DNA of 45,444 nucleotides. Origin: a virus. The position numbers and the translations under genes are program-made. The stretch spans positions 1-45,444 of the IMG/VR virus record IMGVR_UViG_3300028030_000021, one strand, 5' to 3'. Shown in pieces: positions 16,133 through 24,506 of the stretch. Each line of letters starts with the position of its first letter. Within the stretch, counting starts at the first letter, position 1. The notes below the pieces were generated by a model. That model did no database searches. It was not told the origin of the DNA and saw nothing but the letters and a program-made list of their open reading frames with translations.

Positions 16133-17932
16133 GTGCCAAACCCCAAACTTGATTTAATTTATAATCTTTACAAGCTCCCAGATAAATGGAAATCTGGTAT
16201 ACATTCTATTAGAGATCCTAAGACAAATAAAATAAAAGTGATTGATACCACTGTAGATCAGTATATCCATGCAAAGCCAGACCCTAAGGGTAAAAAGCCT
16301 AAGATTGTTGAAACAAAGCTTACAACGCCGCCGATAGAAGAATTTCCCTGGGTACAACATGATCCACCAAAGTCTGCCATTGGATATGCACCTATATCCA
16401 GGGCCATGGCAGAGGATTTGGACACTGCCACAGTAACGTGGTGCGTTATAGATATTGATGGAAATCCTAATATTGCTGATGGTCTATACAATGCTGTTTC
16501 CAGCATTGTTTCTAACATCAAAGCTGCCAATAATCAAAATATTCTGTATAATCCCTTACCAGTTAATATATTACCATCATACTCCCGCACAGGTGTACAT
16601 GTGGTCCTCTTTTTTAATAAGCCAATTCTCGTAAACCATGTAAGGGGTTACGTTGCTGTTGTAAAGCTTATTCTTGCTTATGGTTTGCGTAATTTTCATC
16701 TAAAATGCACCTCTCAGGGCTTTGAGTCTTTCAAATTTGATAAAGTGTTCCTGGATAACCCTGGCCTCAGAGTGCTTTTACCAAACCCAGCGGATTTTCC
16801 GGAGGAGCCTGTTATTATAAATATATCTAAGATTGTACCGGTACCGCCATGCATGCAGTCAGTCATTGATCTTGCGGATTCAATTAATATGCTTGATCAT
16901 GATGGAACATTACCAAGTATTATTAAAAAAGGTGAACGCAACAACACCACATATCAACTTACACTTTATCTTAGGTACTTTGGAGTAAAAAATCCTACGG
17001 CTCTTATTTATTATATTATGAAGGGATATAATGACGCTGGAAGAGACAAAACTATTAAAAGTGCTAATAAACAATATAAAAGATGCTTGGAAGAAGGAAG
17101 CGGAATTGGATTTGGATGTAAAAGATGCCCATCTGATAGAAAGGAAAATTGTAAAATAGGTGGTGCTGTGTCTCAGGCCAAGGTAATAGATACCTTGGAA
17201 AAATTCAAACTTAAAATTGAGATTGAAAAAGGCACCAAAAATGAAGCGTATATTTTAACCTTTCTCGATGCTATCGAGTATCGATTTAACTTCAAGGAAC
17301 TTTCCAGTTGGCATACAGTTAAATCCAAATTGATTCAATCGGGCGCTGGTGTTGATGAAATCAGAAAGATTGACAAAAAATTATGGGGAGAAATGTGGGA
17401 TTTTTTATTAGAAAGTGCCGAAGTGAAGCGCACAGACAATCCAACATATTTGATGGTAAGAAATCACATTATTAATAGCATACACACTGCGGTAAAGGAT
17501 CCGGCTGTTCTTTTAAGGAGTAAAGATAAGTTCATCGGGTTTTTTGACAATAGCTTTCATGTTTCTATTGATAAATTGGTATATTCCAGCAAAAAGATGT
17601 ATAAGCCACAGGATGTGGCAACTGCACTTAAGATTTATTTTGATGTGGAGCCGACACCTTATACTGGTGTATATAAAATAAAATCAGATGAACTCGTGCC
17701 GCCTTTGGAAGTGGATGCCAAGGACAATTTACTTGCATCCGGAAAGCAGGTTTCTTATGATGATATCAGAAAAGGATTCCAGTTTATGGGTGCGGAATAT
17801 TGTACGACTATAAACGGACGACTTTATCTTATTCCATCGGAACTGATTCAGGAGGATAAGGGCTTGCGGACAATAGTAAAGGAAGAGATCCTGAAAAAAA
17901 GACGGAGTATCAAGAGAAATCGTGATTTTTAA
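16133..17932 (+). CDS. AEP-type primase / primase-polymerase
   Basis: A 599-residue protein, GTG start preceded by AAAGGAG. Residues 103-111 (WCVIDIDGN) give the archaeo-eukaryotic primase metal-binding D-x-D (Asp107, Asp109). Residues 149-158 (SYSRTGVHVV) give the second AEP motif with His156. The third acidic residue is not assigned. A Cys cluster near 325-337 (GCKRCPSDRKENC) may bind zinc, and the C-terminal half is probably a PriCT-like or accessory domain. It should make primers, and possibly extend DNA, at the phage fork. It heads the replication operon. AEP-type enzymes also occur in known 2-aminoadenine phages such as S-2L. Confidence 0.75.
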   Translation: MPNPKLDLIYNLYKLPDKWKSGIHSIRDPKTNKIKVIDTTVDQYIHAKPDPKGKKPKIVETKLTTPPIEEFPWVQHDPPKSAIGYAPISRAMAEDLDTATVTWCVIDIDGNPNIADGLYNAVSSIVSNIKAANNQNILYNPLPVNILPSYSRTGVHVVLFFNKPILVNHVRGYVAVVKLILAYGLRNFHLKCTSQGFESFKFDKVFLDNPGLRVLLPNPADFPEEPVIINISKIVPVPPCMQSVIDLADSINMLDHDGTLPSIIKKGERNNTTYQLTLYLRYFGVKNPTALIYYIMKGYNDAGRDKTIKSANKQYKRCLEEGSGIGFGCKRCPSDRKENCKIGGAVSQAKVIDTLEKFKLKIEIEKGTKNEAYILTFLDAIEYRFNFKELSSWHTVKSKLIQSGAGVDEIRKIDKKLWGEMWDFLLESAEVKRTDNPTYLMVRNHIINSIHTAVKDPAVLLRSKDKFIGFFDNSFHVSIDKLVYSSKKMYKPQDVATALKIYFDVEPTPYTGVYKIKSDELVPPLEVDAKDNLLASGKQVSYDDIRKGFQFMGAEYCTTINGRLYLIPSELIQEDKGLRTIVKEEILKKRRSIKRNRDF

Positions 17933-17960
17933 GATTAACGTTGAATATTTAGGTAATAAA

Positions 17961-18122
17961 ATGCAAAGGATATGTGACAAGGAGCCGTCCATTGAATGGA
18001 TCCGGAAAGAATGGTTGGAGTCCTTTGGGTATCCCCTGCCTGTGGACTATGACAAGAAATATAAAAAAGGACTCACACTTGATATAGGAGCATTAATAGA
18101 TGAATATAATAGGAGAAGATAA
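17961..18122 (+). CDS. Small protein between primase and helicase
   Basis: A 53-residue protein from ATG 17961 (or 66 residues from GTG 17922, which overlaps the primase stop). It contains SIEWIRKEWLESFGYPLP and ends overlapping the helicase start by 23 bases. Ribosome binding sites for both starts are weak. No family recognised; position suggests a replication accessory protein. Confidence 0.55.
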   Translation: MQRICDKEPSIEWIRKEWLESFGYPLPVDYDKKYKKGLTLDIGALIDEYNRRR

Positions 18123-19566
18123 AGAAGCATATTTTGTAAAATGCCGGTTTGAGCACAACCACTTGTTAGAGGGCCTGGACAAGCGGTGGAACAAGAGAAC
18201 ACGCTCATGGCGGGTGTACAAAAGCAGGTTAAATATTGCGTTGTTGGTTGACTTGGGGCTTTTACCAAAAGATCAGCTTTCAAGTCCACCAATGGTGCCT
18301 GCACCATTGGATCTAATTTTTCATACGGAACCCAGGTTATACCAGGAAGGTGCAGTTCGTTTTCTTTTATCTCTTCCTTATGGTGCTTTAATTGCGCCTA
18401 TGGGGTCCGGCAAGACAAAAATCATGATTGATGTTATCAACAATCTCATTGGAATCAGGGATATTAAGGCTTTGATCATTGGCTTGGTGTCTATCAAAAA
18501 GAACTGGGAAGATGAAATAAAGATGCACGCTCCAGAAACCCTGCCTTTTTGCAGGATAGAGGGTATTGAGTCGCTTTCTTCTTCAAAGAAGTTAAATAAG
18601 GAGCTTCAGAAATATGTGGATGACCGTACTTTGGTGGTCATTGATGAGGCCCACACCATAAAGAATCCGAATGCCAAAAGGACCAAAAATGCATATAAGA
18701 TTGCAAAACCTGCCAGAAGGCGGTATGTAATGACAGGGACACCAGTGCTAAATGGCAAGGAGGATTTGTTTTCCATATATGGTTTCTTAAACCCTGATAT
18801 CATAGGTATTAGTACCTTTATAGGGTTTAAAAATAGATATTGCATCAGAGGCGGATTTGAAAATAGGCAGATTGTAGGTTATAAGAATGAGGATGAGCTT
18901 ATGGAGAATATCTCCAAGTACACCTTCTTTATATCCAAGAAAGATGCTATGCCGCATCTGCCCCCACAGACTGATGTTAAGAGGGAGTGCAAGATGACTC
19001 CGAAACAACGGGAGCTTATCAATGTGGTGCTGAATGATGGGGAACTAAACCCGCTCACCAAATTGCTCCGGATCCTGCAGATATCTGGCGGTTATGATCC
19101 TGTTTCACGTGAAACATTTACGGCACCAAAGATCAAGCTCCTGGATGAGATTGTGGAAACAGGAGAAACACTGGTAATATATGCAAATTTCATTTCAGAG
19201 ATCCGCACTATATCTGAACGATATAACGCACCATTTATTGATGGTGGCATATCGCCTAAGGACCGCCATGAAATTGTCCAGGACTTCCAGAATGGTGCGT
19301 TTCCTGTGATAGTTGCTCATCCTGCAGTGGGGTCTACTGGCATCAACCTACATTGCGCATCTACTATGGTTTTTTACAGTTATTCACATAATCTTGGCCA
19401 TTATCAACAGGCCAAAGGCAGGATTGCCAGGATGCAACAGATTAACCCCATGGTGTATTACCACCTCATCACCAAAGGCACTTTAGATGCAAGAGTGTTA
19501 TGGTGTCTGCAGCATAAAAAGAGCATTCTGAAGAATGTAGAAGAGATTTTATCACAATTGGATTGA
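18100..19566 (+). CDS. SNF2-family DEAH helicase/translocase
   Basis: A 488-residue superfamily 2 protein. Motif I is GSGKT at 102-106, motif II DEAH at 182-185 within VVIDEAHTIKN, motif III MTGTPVLN, motif V GSTGINL and motif VI QQAKGRIARM. The order and the QAKGRIAR form point to the SNF2/Swi2 group, which translocates on double-stranded DNA. The first 70 residues are a separate domain (RWNKRTRSWRV) of unknown role. Many phages carry such an enzyme in the replication module, probably for fork or recombination work. It starts inside the upstream small gene. Confidence 0.88.
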   Translation: MNIIGEDKEAYFVKCRFEHNHLLEGLDKRWNKRTRSWRVYKSRLNIALLVDLGLLPKDQLSSPPMVPAPLDLIFHTEPRLYQEGAVRFLLSLPYGALIAPMGSGKTKIMIDVINNLIGIRDIKALIIGLVSIKKNWEDEIKMHAPETLPFCRIEGIESLSSSKKLNKELQKYVDDRTLVVIDEAHTIKNPNAKRTKNAYKIAKPARRRYVMTGTPVLNGKEDLFSIYGFLNPDIIGISTFIGFKNRYCIRGGFENRQIVGYKNEDELMENISKYTFFISKKDAMPHLPPQTDVKRECKMTPKQRELINVVLNDGELNPLTKLLRILQISGGYDPVSRETFTAPKIKLLDEIVETGETLVIYANFISEIRTISERYNAPFIDGGISPKDRHEIVQDFQNGAFPVIVAHPAVGSTGINLHCASTMVFYSYSHNLGHYQQAKGRIARMQQINPMVYYHLITKGTLDARVLWCLQHKKSILKNVEEILSQLD

Positions 19567-19588
19567 TCCGAATGGGTCAACATAATAC

Positions 19589-19617
19589 TTGTGAAGAGTC
19601 CCAAGGTATGGTATAAT
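19589..19617 (+). promoter_or_regulatory. Internal early promoter
   Basis: TTGTGA (19589-19594), 17-base spacer, perfect TATAAT (19612-19617), in the 113-base gap after the SNF2 gene. A 6-bp hairpin (GCTGGT/ACCAGC, 19630-19644) lies at the predicted 5' end of the transcript and could protect it. GGAGG precedes the next ATG. Confidence 0.75.
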
Positions 19618-19679
19618 GGTCCTATCGCTGCTGGTGATACCAGCAATTACTAATATCTTATAAAAGGAGGTACATACTT

Positions 19680-19982
19680 ATGGATGTATCAAAGGCAGAA
19701 AGGGCATTTGAAAAAATGCCGGTGGAAGATGTTTTTGAACTCAATCCAGAAACCGGTGAGCTTTTTTGGAAGATCACCAGAAACAACAAAAAGGCCGGAA
19801 CACGTGCTGGCACTTTCCATGCAAGAAGTGGATTCAGGAAAATAATGTTCAATTACTGCAGTTTTTCTGAACACCAGATTGTGTGGAGGCTTGTACATGG
19901 GTATTGGCCAGAGAAGCCCATCATTCACATCAATGGAGATAAAACAGACAACAGACCAGAGAACTTGAAAGAGAAAGAATAA
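19680..19982 (+). CDS. Small HNH-endonuclease-like protein
   Basis: A 100-residue protein with the C-terminal HNH-3-like signature: HQIVWRLVHGYWPEKP followed by HINGDKTDNRPENLK. The first His (in IIHINGD) and the Asn of DNR are present, but the usual Asp before the first His is Ile. The N-terminal FWKITRNNKKAGTRAG segment is typical of these proteins. It lacks the C-terminal AP2-like DNA-binding domain often attached, so it may be a minimal or degenerate homing-type nuclease. It is the first gene after its own promoter. Confidence 0.65.
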   Translation: MDVSKAERAFEKMPVEDVFELNPETGELFWKITRNNKKAGTRAGTFHARSGFRKIMFNYCSFSEHQIVWRLVHGYWPEKPIIHINGDKTDNRPENLKEKE

Positions 19983-20371
19983 TGCGCAAACTTATCGAAG
20001 AATTTAAAGAAATCAAAGACGAATTGGCAAAGATCAAAGAACAAAAGAAGGAACTACAAAAGAAGTTCGATGAATATCGGTTCAAGTTGATTCCTGAGGC
20101 CATGGAAGAAGCCGGTTTGGAGCGTGCTACATTTGATGGGATAGGTACTGTGTATCTGACATCAGATATATACTTCAGTATTCCGGCACCCAAAAAGGAG
20201 GATGCTTTTAGATGGCTGCATCACCATGGTCACGGGGATCTTATCACGGAAACCGTGAATGCGTCCTCAGGAAAGGCTTGGGCAAAGGAGATGCTCCAGA
20301 AAGGTGAACAGTTACCTGAAGATTTATTTAAAATAACGCCTTATACCAGGGCAGTATTAAAGAAAGGATAA
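19982..20371 (+). CDS. Uncharacterised coiled-coil early protein
   Basis: A 129-residue protein whose first 40 residues are an obvious coiled coil (KEIKDELAKIKEQKKELQKK). A compact domain follows, with FRWLHHHGHGDLI and TVNASSGKAWAKEML. Similar proteins are found among recombination and replication genes of phages, but no function is established. ATG overlaps the upstream stop by one base (TAATG). Confidence 0.65.
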   Translation: MRKLIEEFKEIKDELAKIKEQKKELQKKFDEYRFKLIPEAMEEAGLERATFDGIGTVYLTSDIYFSIPAPKKEDAFRWLHHHGHGDLITETVNASSGKAWAKEMLQKGEQLPEDLFKITPYTRAVLKKG

Positions 20372-20376
20372 GAACG

Positions 20377-21075
20377 ATGACAGACGAAATTATGAAAACA
20401 GAAGGAATCATTACCGAAGAAAGACCGGACTGGATGGAGATTGAAGAGGGTGATAACAGGGGATCTGAAGAGGTCACACACGAAGACCTGATTATCCCAA
20501 GGCTCAGCATCATCCAGGGCTTGAGTCCGGAACTTAAGAAAAAGGATCCGGCTTATATCGAAGGTGCCGAAATCGGTATGATCTTTAACACTGTTACCCG
20601 TGAGCTTTATGGGGATTCAGTGGTGGTGATACCGGTACTCTTTAAGAAGTTTTATATCATCTGGAAGCTTCGAGATGAGGGTGGCGGATTTGCTGGCCAA
20701 TATGACACATTTAAAGAGGCTGAAAATGCACTTGTAGAATTTGAAGATCCAAACAAGTACGAGATAGTGGACACTCCAACAAACCTATGTTTGCTCCCAA
20801 ATGGCCAGGAAGTTATGGTACCCATGCCCAAATCCAAGGCCAAGGTAGCCAGGCAATGGAACAGCCTGGTGAGGATGGCAGGAGGGCCACGCTGGAGCCG
20901 TGCATATAAATTATACACGGTAGATGAGACATCAGATAAGGGTGATTATGTGAATTACGCTGTGGCCATGATAGGATATCCATCAAAGGAACTCTTTGAT
21001 AAGGCCACGGAGCTTTATGAACAAATTACCAGCGGTGCGGTGAATGTCTCTATGAATGAAGATGAGCCGTTTTAG
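20377..21075 (+). CDS. Phage protein with SSB-like acidic C-terminal tip
   Basis: A 232-residue protein with a core beginning EDLIIPRLSIIQGLSP and a long beta-rich middle (YGDSVVVIPVLFKKFYIIW). It ends in NEDEPF, which resembles the acidic D-D-x-P-F tip by which SSB recruits partners. The SSB of this phage ends in DIPF. Placement between recombination-like and helicase genes fits a DNA-binding or replication-scaffold role; the family is not assigned. It has a weak ribosome binding site (AAAGGATAAG). Confidence 0.65.
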   Translation: MTDEIMKTEGIITEERPDWMEIEEGDNRGSEEVTHEDLIIPRLSIIQGLSPELKKKDPAYIEGAEIGMIFNTVTRELYGDSVVVIPVLFKKFYIIWKLRDEGGGFAGQYDTFKEAENALVEFEDPNKYEIVDTPTNLCLLPNGQEVMVPMPKSKAKVARQWNSLVRMAGGPRWSRAYKLYTVDETSDKGDYVNYAVAMIGYPSKELFDKATELYEQITSGAVNVSMNEDEPF

Positions 21076-21114
21076 CAAATTGATCCGAATGAAAATCTTA
21101 CAGATTTCCATTTA

Positions 21115-22116
21115 GTGAACGTTAAGGTGATCATAGGCTGCCCTGGTGCAGGAAAGAGCACATATCTGGCCAGGGCAGCCAACCGGCTTGATCCCAAGAA
21201 AACTATAATAGTATCTTTTTCAAGAAAGGCTGCAAAAAGCATCAACAATAAACTTGGAAAAGAATATAGGGCTTCAACCATACATAGTTATTGTTGCAGG
21301 GCATCAGGTATAAGACCTGAAGACATTATAACAGACTATGATATATCAAAAGAAGCTATGGAGGTATACAACCATGCATGTAACATAACTGAAGAGATGA
21401 TAACTGAAGAAAGCATTATTGAAGCATGTTTGCATAAAGGGTATTACAACATTGATGAAATCACAGATGAAATAAGCAAATACATACAATATAAGGAGGA
21501 CCACGTACTTTATGACTTTAATGATATGTTAAAAGTGTTCACTCCATATAAGGTGCCGGAAAACTTGCTTATAGATGAGGCCCAGGACTTATATCCGGCT
21601 TTAAAAGGGGTAATAGACAGGCTCATAAAAGCCGGACTTAAGAATTTGTGGCTTGTTGGAGATCCGGACCAGTGCATATACCAATTCAACGGATCAGATC
21701 CAAAGATTATGACTTCATATGGTGGAGAAATCAAATATCTGGATCAATCACACAGATGCCCAGAAGAGGTAGTGAAATTTGCTAAACAAATCTTGCCGCA
21801 TGCAAGATTTAAACCTACAGATAATAAAGGGGAGGTGATATATACAGATAAGATCCCAAAAGATGCAGAAGTTGTTCTTGTAAGAACCAAGTATGTGCAG
21901 GTAAATAGTGATAAGACTATGACTATGCACAAAGCAAAGGGACTTCAATGGAACAGAGTTGCAATATATGATGACATAGGGAGTACAAAAGTAAACGTTA
22001 ATAACGAAGAAGAGAAACGATTAATGTATACTGCTATTACAAGAAGCCGTGATGTGGTATATATTGTGAAAGGAAACTATGATTATTTATATCGATACAG
22101 AAACGACTGGCGTTAA
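21115..22116 (+). CDS. Small UvrD/Rep-type SF1 helicase
   Basis: A 333-residue superfamily 1A helicase. Walker A GCPGAGKST is at 8-16, motif II LLIDEAQDL, motif III VGDPDQCIYQFNGS, motif IV QSHRCP, motif V TMHKAKGL and motif VI LMYTAITRSRD. It is about half the length of UvrD and lacks large 1B/2B inserts, as in several phage Dda-like helicases. A 3'-5' or 5'-3' direction cannot be read from sequence. Start GTG 21115 follows an in-frame stop and has no clear ribosome binding site. It overlaps the polymerase gene by 38 bp. Confidence 0.85.
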   Translation: MNVKVIIGCPGAGKSTYLARAANRLDPKKTIIVSFSRKAAKSINNKLGKEYRASTIHSYCCRASGIRPEDIITDYDISKEAMEVYNHACNITEEMITEESIIEACLHKGYYNIDEITDEISKYIQYKEDHVLYDFNDMLKVFTPYKVPENLLIDEAQDLYPALKGVIDRLIKAGLKNLWLVGDPDQCIYQFNGSDPKIMTSYGGEIKYLDQSHRCPEEVVKFAKQILPHARFKPTDNKGEVIYTDKIPKDAEVVLVRTKYVQVNSDKTMTMHKAKGLQWNRVAIYDDIGSTKVNVNNEEEKRLMYTAITRSRDVVYIVKGNYDYLYRYRNDWR

Positions 22117-23806
22117 TTTGTTCACTGGTGATAAGATATTCGGTATAAGCTGGGCATTGGGTGATACTGAACCCAGGTACATTGATGTGCGAAATCAGGA
22201 TATTGCACCATTTAAACGAGACCTTAATAAAGCAGATCTGGTGGTCGCACATAATGTAAAGTTTGATGCTCATGCTCTTTATCAAATAGGCATAGACCTT
22301 ATCCATTATAACTTGGATTGCACAATGGTGCGTGCTCAGCTTCTTGATGAGCACAAGTTCAATTATGACCTGGATAGTCTGACCGGTGAAAAGTTGGACA
22401 TTATAGATGATCTGGCGGACATGTTTGGGGGCAAGGCCACCAAGAATGTACAGATGAAAAATCTGCATAAAGTATCGCCAGAATTTGTGGCCAGGTATGC
22501 CAAGCAGGATATTGTTGCACTCCGCAAGCTTTATAAGGAACAAGAGGAGCAGGAATTTCCGCCTGTATATGAGCTTGAGCGGAAAGTAATCAAGGTGCTG
22601 ATCCAGATGGAAAGAAGGGGTATCAGGGTAGATACCGGCAAAATTGATGAGACTATTTATTCTGTCAAAAAGATGATAGATGCCAAGCAAAAGGAGCTTG
22701 ATAGCATTGCCGGAAAGCATCTTAATGTAAATTCTACTCCTCAGATGCGGGGATTTCTGGTAAAGAAAAGGCTCAAGAGCGGGAAATTTGAGCTTGTAGA
22801 TGGCACTATAGCGGGGGCCACCAAGGCTGATGCTGCGTCTCTTGATGCTGATACCCTCAAGCAAATGACATATCCGCCGGCAAAGCTGATATTGGATATC
22901 AGAAGGTATAAAAAGATCCTTGATACTTTTTTGGTGTCTCAGATTCAGGGGCATTTGGTAAATGGACGTGTACATCCCAATTTCAATCAGACCAGGGTGG
23001 TAACAGGCAGGCTTTCATGCAACAGTCCAAATTTGCAGGCTATTCCCAAAAGGGATCCTGAAATGAAGAAGTTGCTCCGGAGCTTGTTTATTCCAGAAGA
23101 GGGCGCAAAGCTTCTGAGGTGTGATTATGAGCAGAGCGATGTGAGAGGGTTTGCACATTATATATCGCTCAGGGATCCTGACCATCCTATTAAAAAGGCA
23201 TATCAAAAGGACCCGTACACTGATTTTCACACTTTGGTTGCTGAAATGATGGACATTCCCAGGGACCCTAACCCAGAAACAGGTAATGCTAAGCAACTTA
23301 ACCTTGCTCAGATTTTTGGTATGGGTGCAGGAAAGCTTGCACAAACCATGGGGCTTAATTACACCATAAATGAAGAAGGCTTTCTGGTGCCAGGAGAAGA
23401 GGCTCAAAGGTTATTTGATTTATATCACGAGACCATACCAGGAGTGGGTAACATGTCTAAAAAAGCTGCGCACCGTGCAAGGCTCAGGGGATATGTAATA
23501 TCTATCCTGGGAAGGTACCTCAGGTTTCCGGATAAAAGATTCTGTCATAAGGCAGCTGGATACCTGTATCAAGCATGGACAGCGGATATCATAAAAGCAG
23601 CTATGGTAAGCACCTATAAAGTGCAGCCTCTCCATTTATCGGTGCACGATGAGCTTATATTTTCAGTATATGATATGGAGCTTATCAGCGTGATCAAGCA
23701 CAAAATGGAAAGTGTGCTGGATGGAATATCTGATATCCCAATTCGTACTGTACCAGAAATAGGCGACAATTGGGCATCTACTAAACCAATAACCGAAGGT
23801 TATTGA
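22079..23806 (+). CDS. Family A DNA polymerase with 3'-5' exonuclease (DpoZ candidate)
   Basis: A 575-residue Pol I-type polymerase without the 5' nuclease domain. Exo motifs: Asp6/Glu8 in IDTETTG, AHNVKFDAHAL and YAKQDIVAL. Polymerase motif A has Asp349 in RCDYEQSDVR. Motif B is AKQLNLAQIFGMG with Lys405 and Leu409 at the position of E. coli Phe762. Motif C is VHDE with Asp524. A start at 22079 has AAAGGA. In 2-aminoadenine phages such as phiVC8 a family A polymerase (DpoZ) is the partner of PurZ; the purZ-mazZ-datZ cassette just downstream makes the same role likely here. Confidence 0.9.
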   Translation: MIIYIDTETTGVNLFTGDKIFGISWALGDTEPRYIDVRNQDIAPFKRDLNKADLVVAHNVKFDAHALYQIGIDLIHYNLDCTMVRAQLLDEHKFNYDLDSLTGEKLDIIDDLADMFGGKATKNVQMKNLHKVSPEFVARYAKQDIVALRKLYKEQEEQEFPPVYELERKVIKVLIQMERRGIRVDTGKIDETIYSVKKMIDAKQKELDSIAGKHLNVNSTPQMRGFLVKKRLKSGKFELVDGTIAGATKADAASLDADTLKQMTYPPAKLILDIRRYKKILDTFLVSQIQGHLVNGRVHPNFNQTRVVTGRLSCNSPNLQAIPKRDPEMKKLLRSLFIPEEGAKLLRCDYEQSDVRGFAHYISLRDPDHPIKKAYQKDPYTDFHTLVAEMMDIPRDPNPETGNAKQLNLAQIFGMGAGKLAQTMGLNYTINEEGFLVPGEEAQRLFDLYHETIPGVGNMSKKAAHRARLRGYVISILGRYLRFPDKRFCHKAAGYLYQAWTADIIKAAMVSTYKVQPLHLSVHDELIFSVYDMELISVIKHKMESVLDGISDIPIRTVPEIGDNWASTKPITEGY

Positions 23807-23845
23807 TTCGGATCAGTGAAAGGAAAAAAGAAAAGGAGAAACGAA

Positions 23846-24220
23846 ATGAATCAAGCAATACTTATTGGAAACCTTGGAAATGACCCAGAACTATCATACA
23901 GCAGAAACGGTGACCCATATACCAAATTTAACATAGCCACCAATGAAAGAGATGGCAAGACCAACTGGCACCGCATCATATGTTTTGGTAAGACTGCTGA
24001 AAACTGTGAAAGGTACCTCAAAAAAGGTAGCAAAGTAGCTGTGTTGGGTAGAATTGAGTATGGCCAGTATGAAGACAGAGATGGTATAACCAGATATACC
24101 ACGGACATCATTGCATTTAACGTGGAATTTTTAGACACCAAAACCGATAACAATAATAAGCATATTCCACCAACAAGATATAAAAAGAGGTTTGACGATG
24201 AATCCGATATCCCATTTTAA
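23846..24220 (+). CDS. ssb: Single-stranded DNA-binding protein
   Basis: A 124-residue OB-fold SSB. The N terminus (MNQAILIGNLGNDPEL) and the KTNWHRIICFGKTAENC and KKGSKVAVLGRIEYGQYED segments are diagnostic, and the C terminus is the canonical acidic DESDIPF. The ATG at 23846 with AAAGGAG is preferred to GTG 23816, which would add a lysine-rich run. It protects replication intermediates and recruits partners through the tip. Confidence 0.93.
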   Translation: MNQAILIGNLGNDPELSYSRNGDPYTKFNIATNERDGKTNWHRIICFGKTAENCERYLKKGSKVAVLGRIEYGQYEDRDGITRYTTDIIAFNVEFLDTKTDNNNKHIPPTRYKKRFDDESDIPF

Positions 24221-24506
24221 ACAATGCAGCACCTCTGAATGCCACAACAGAGCTGTAGCTAAGTCAACGCTTACTGGCCAGTTTTATTGTATAAGATGCG
24301 CCATACAAACTACTGTTAATATTGGACCAGATGCAGTGGAAACTTTACCCGATGCAGTGTGGCCATGGAATGACACTATAACATGCAGGTCATGTGGCAG
24401 GTTGGTATCATTGCAATTGCTGCATCGAAATAACACCTGTCCATTTTGTGCAAAAGAAGCCATTAAACTAAATGTAGAATACTTAGAAGGAGTTGGACAT
24501 GATTGA
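24198..24506 (+). CDS. Double zinc-ribbon protein upstream of PurZ
   Basis: A 102-residue protein with four Cys pairs: CSTSEC, CIRC, CRSCG and CPFC, forming two likely zinc ribbons. It starts at ATG 24198 inside the SSB gene and ends inside the PurZ gene (8-base overlap with ATG 24499). No homologue was recognised. Its coupling to the Z cassette suggests it may take part in nucleotide or DNA handling there. Confidence 0.65.
   Translation: MNPISHFKQCSTSECHNRAVAKSTLTGQFYCIRCAIQTTVNIGPDAVETLPDAVWPWNDTITCRSCGRLVSLQLLHRNNTCPFCAKEAIKLNVEYLEGVGHD

Noticed and set aside
19680-19982. HNH-like gene as an inserted homing element in a group I intron
   Set aside because: It has its own promoter, ribosome binding site and place between intact genes; no interrupted gene is seen.
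22037-22975. 312-codon frame on the minus strand opposite the polymerase gene
   Set aside because: It lies fully within the well-supported polymerase and helicase genes on the other strand, has no recognisable domains and no ribosome binding site.
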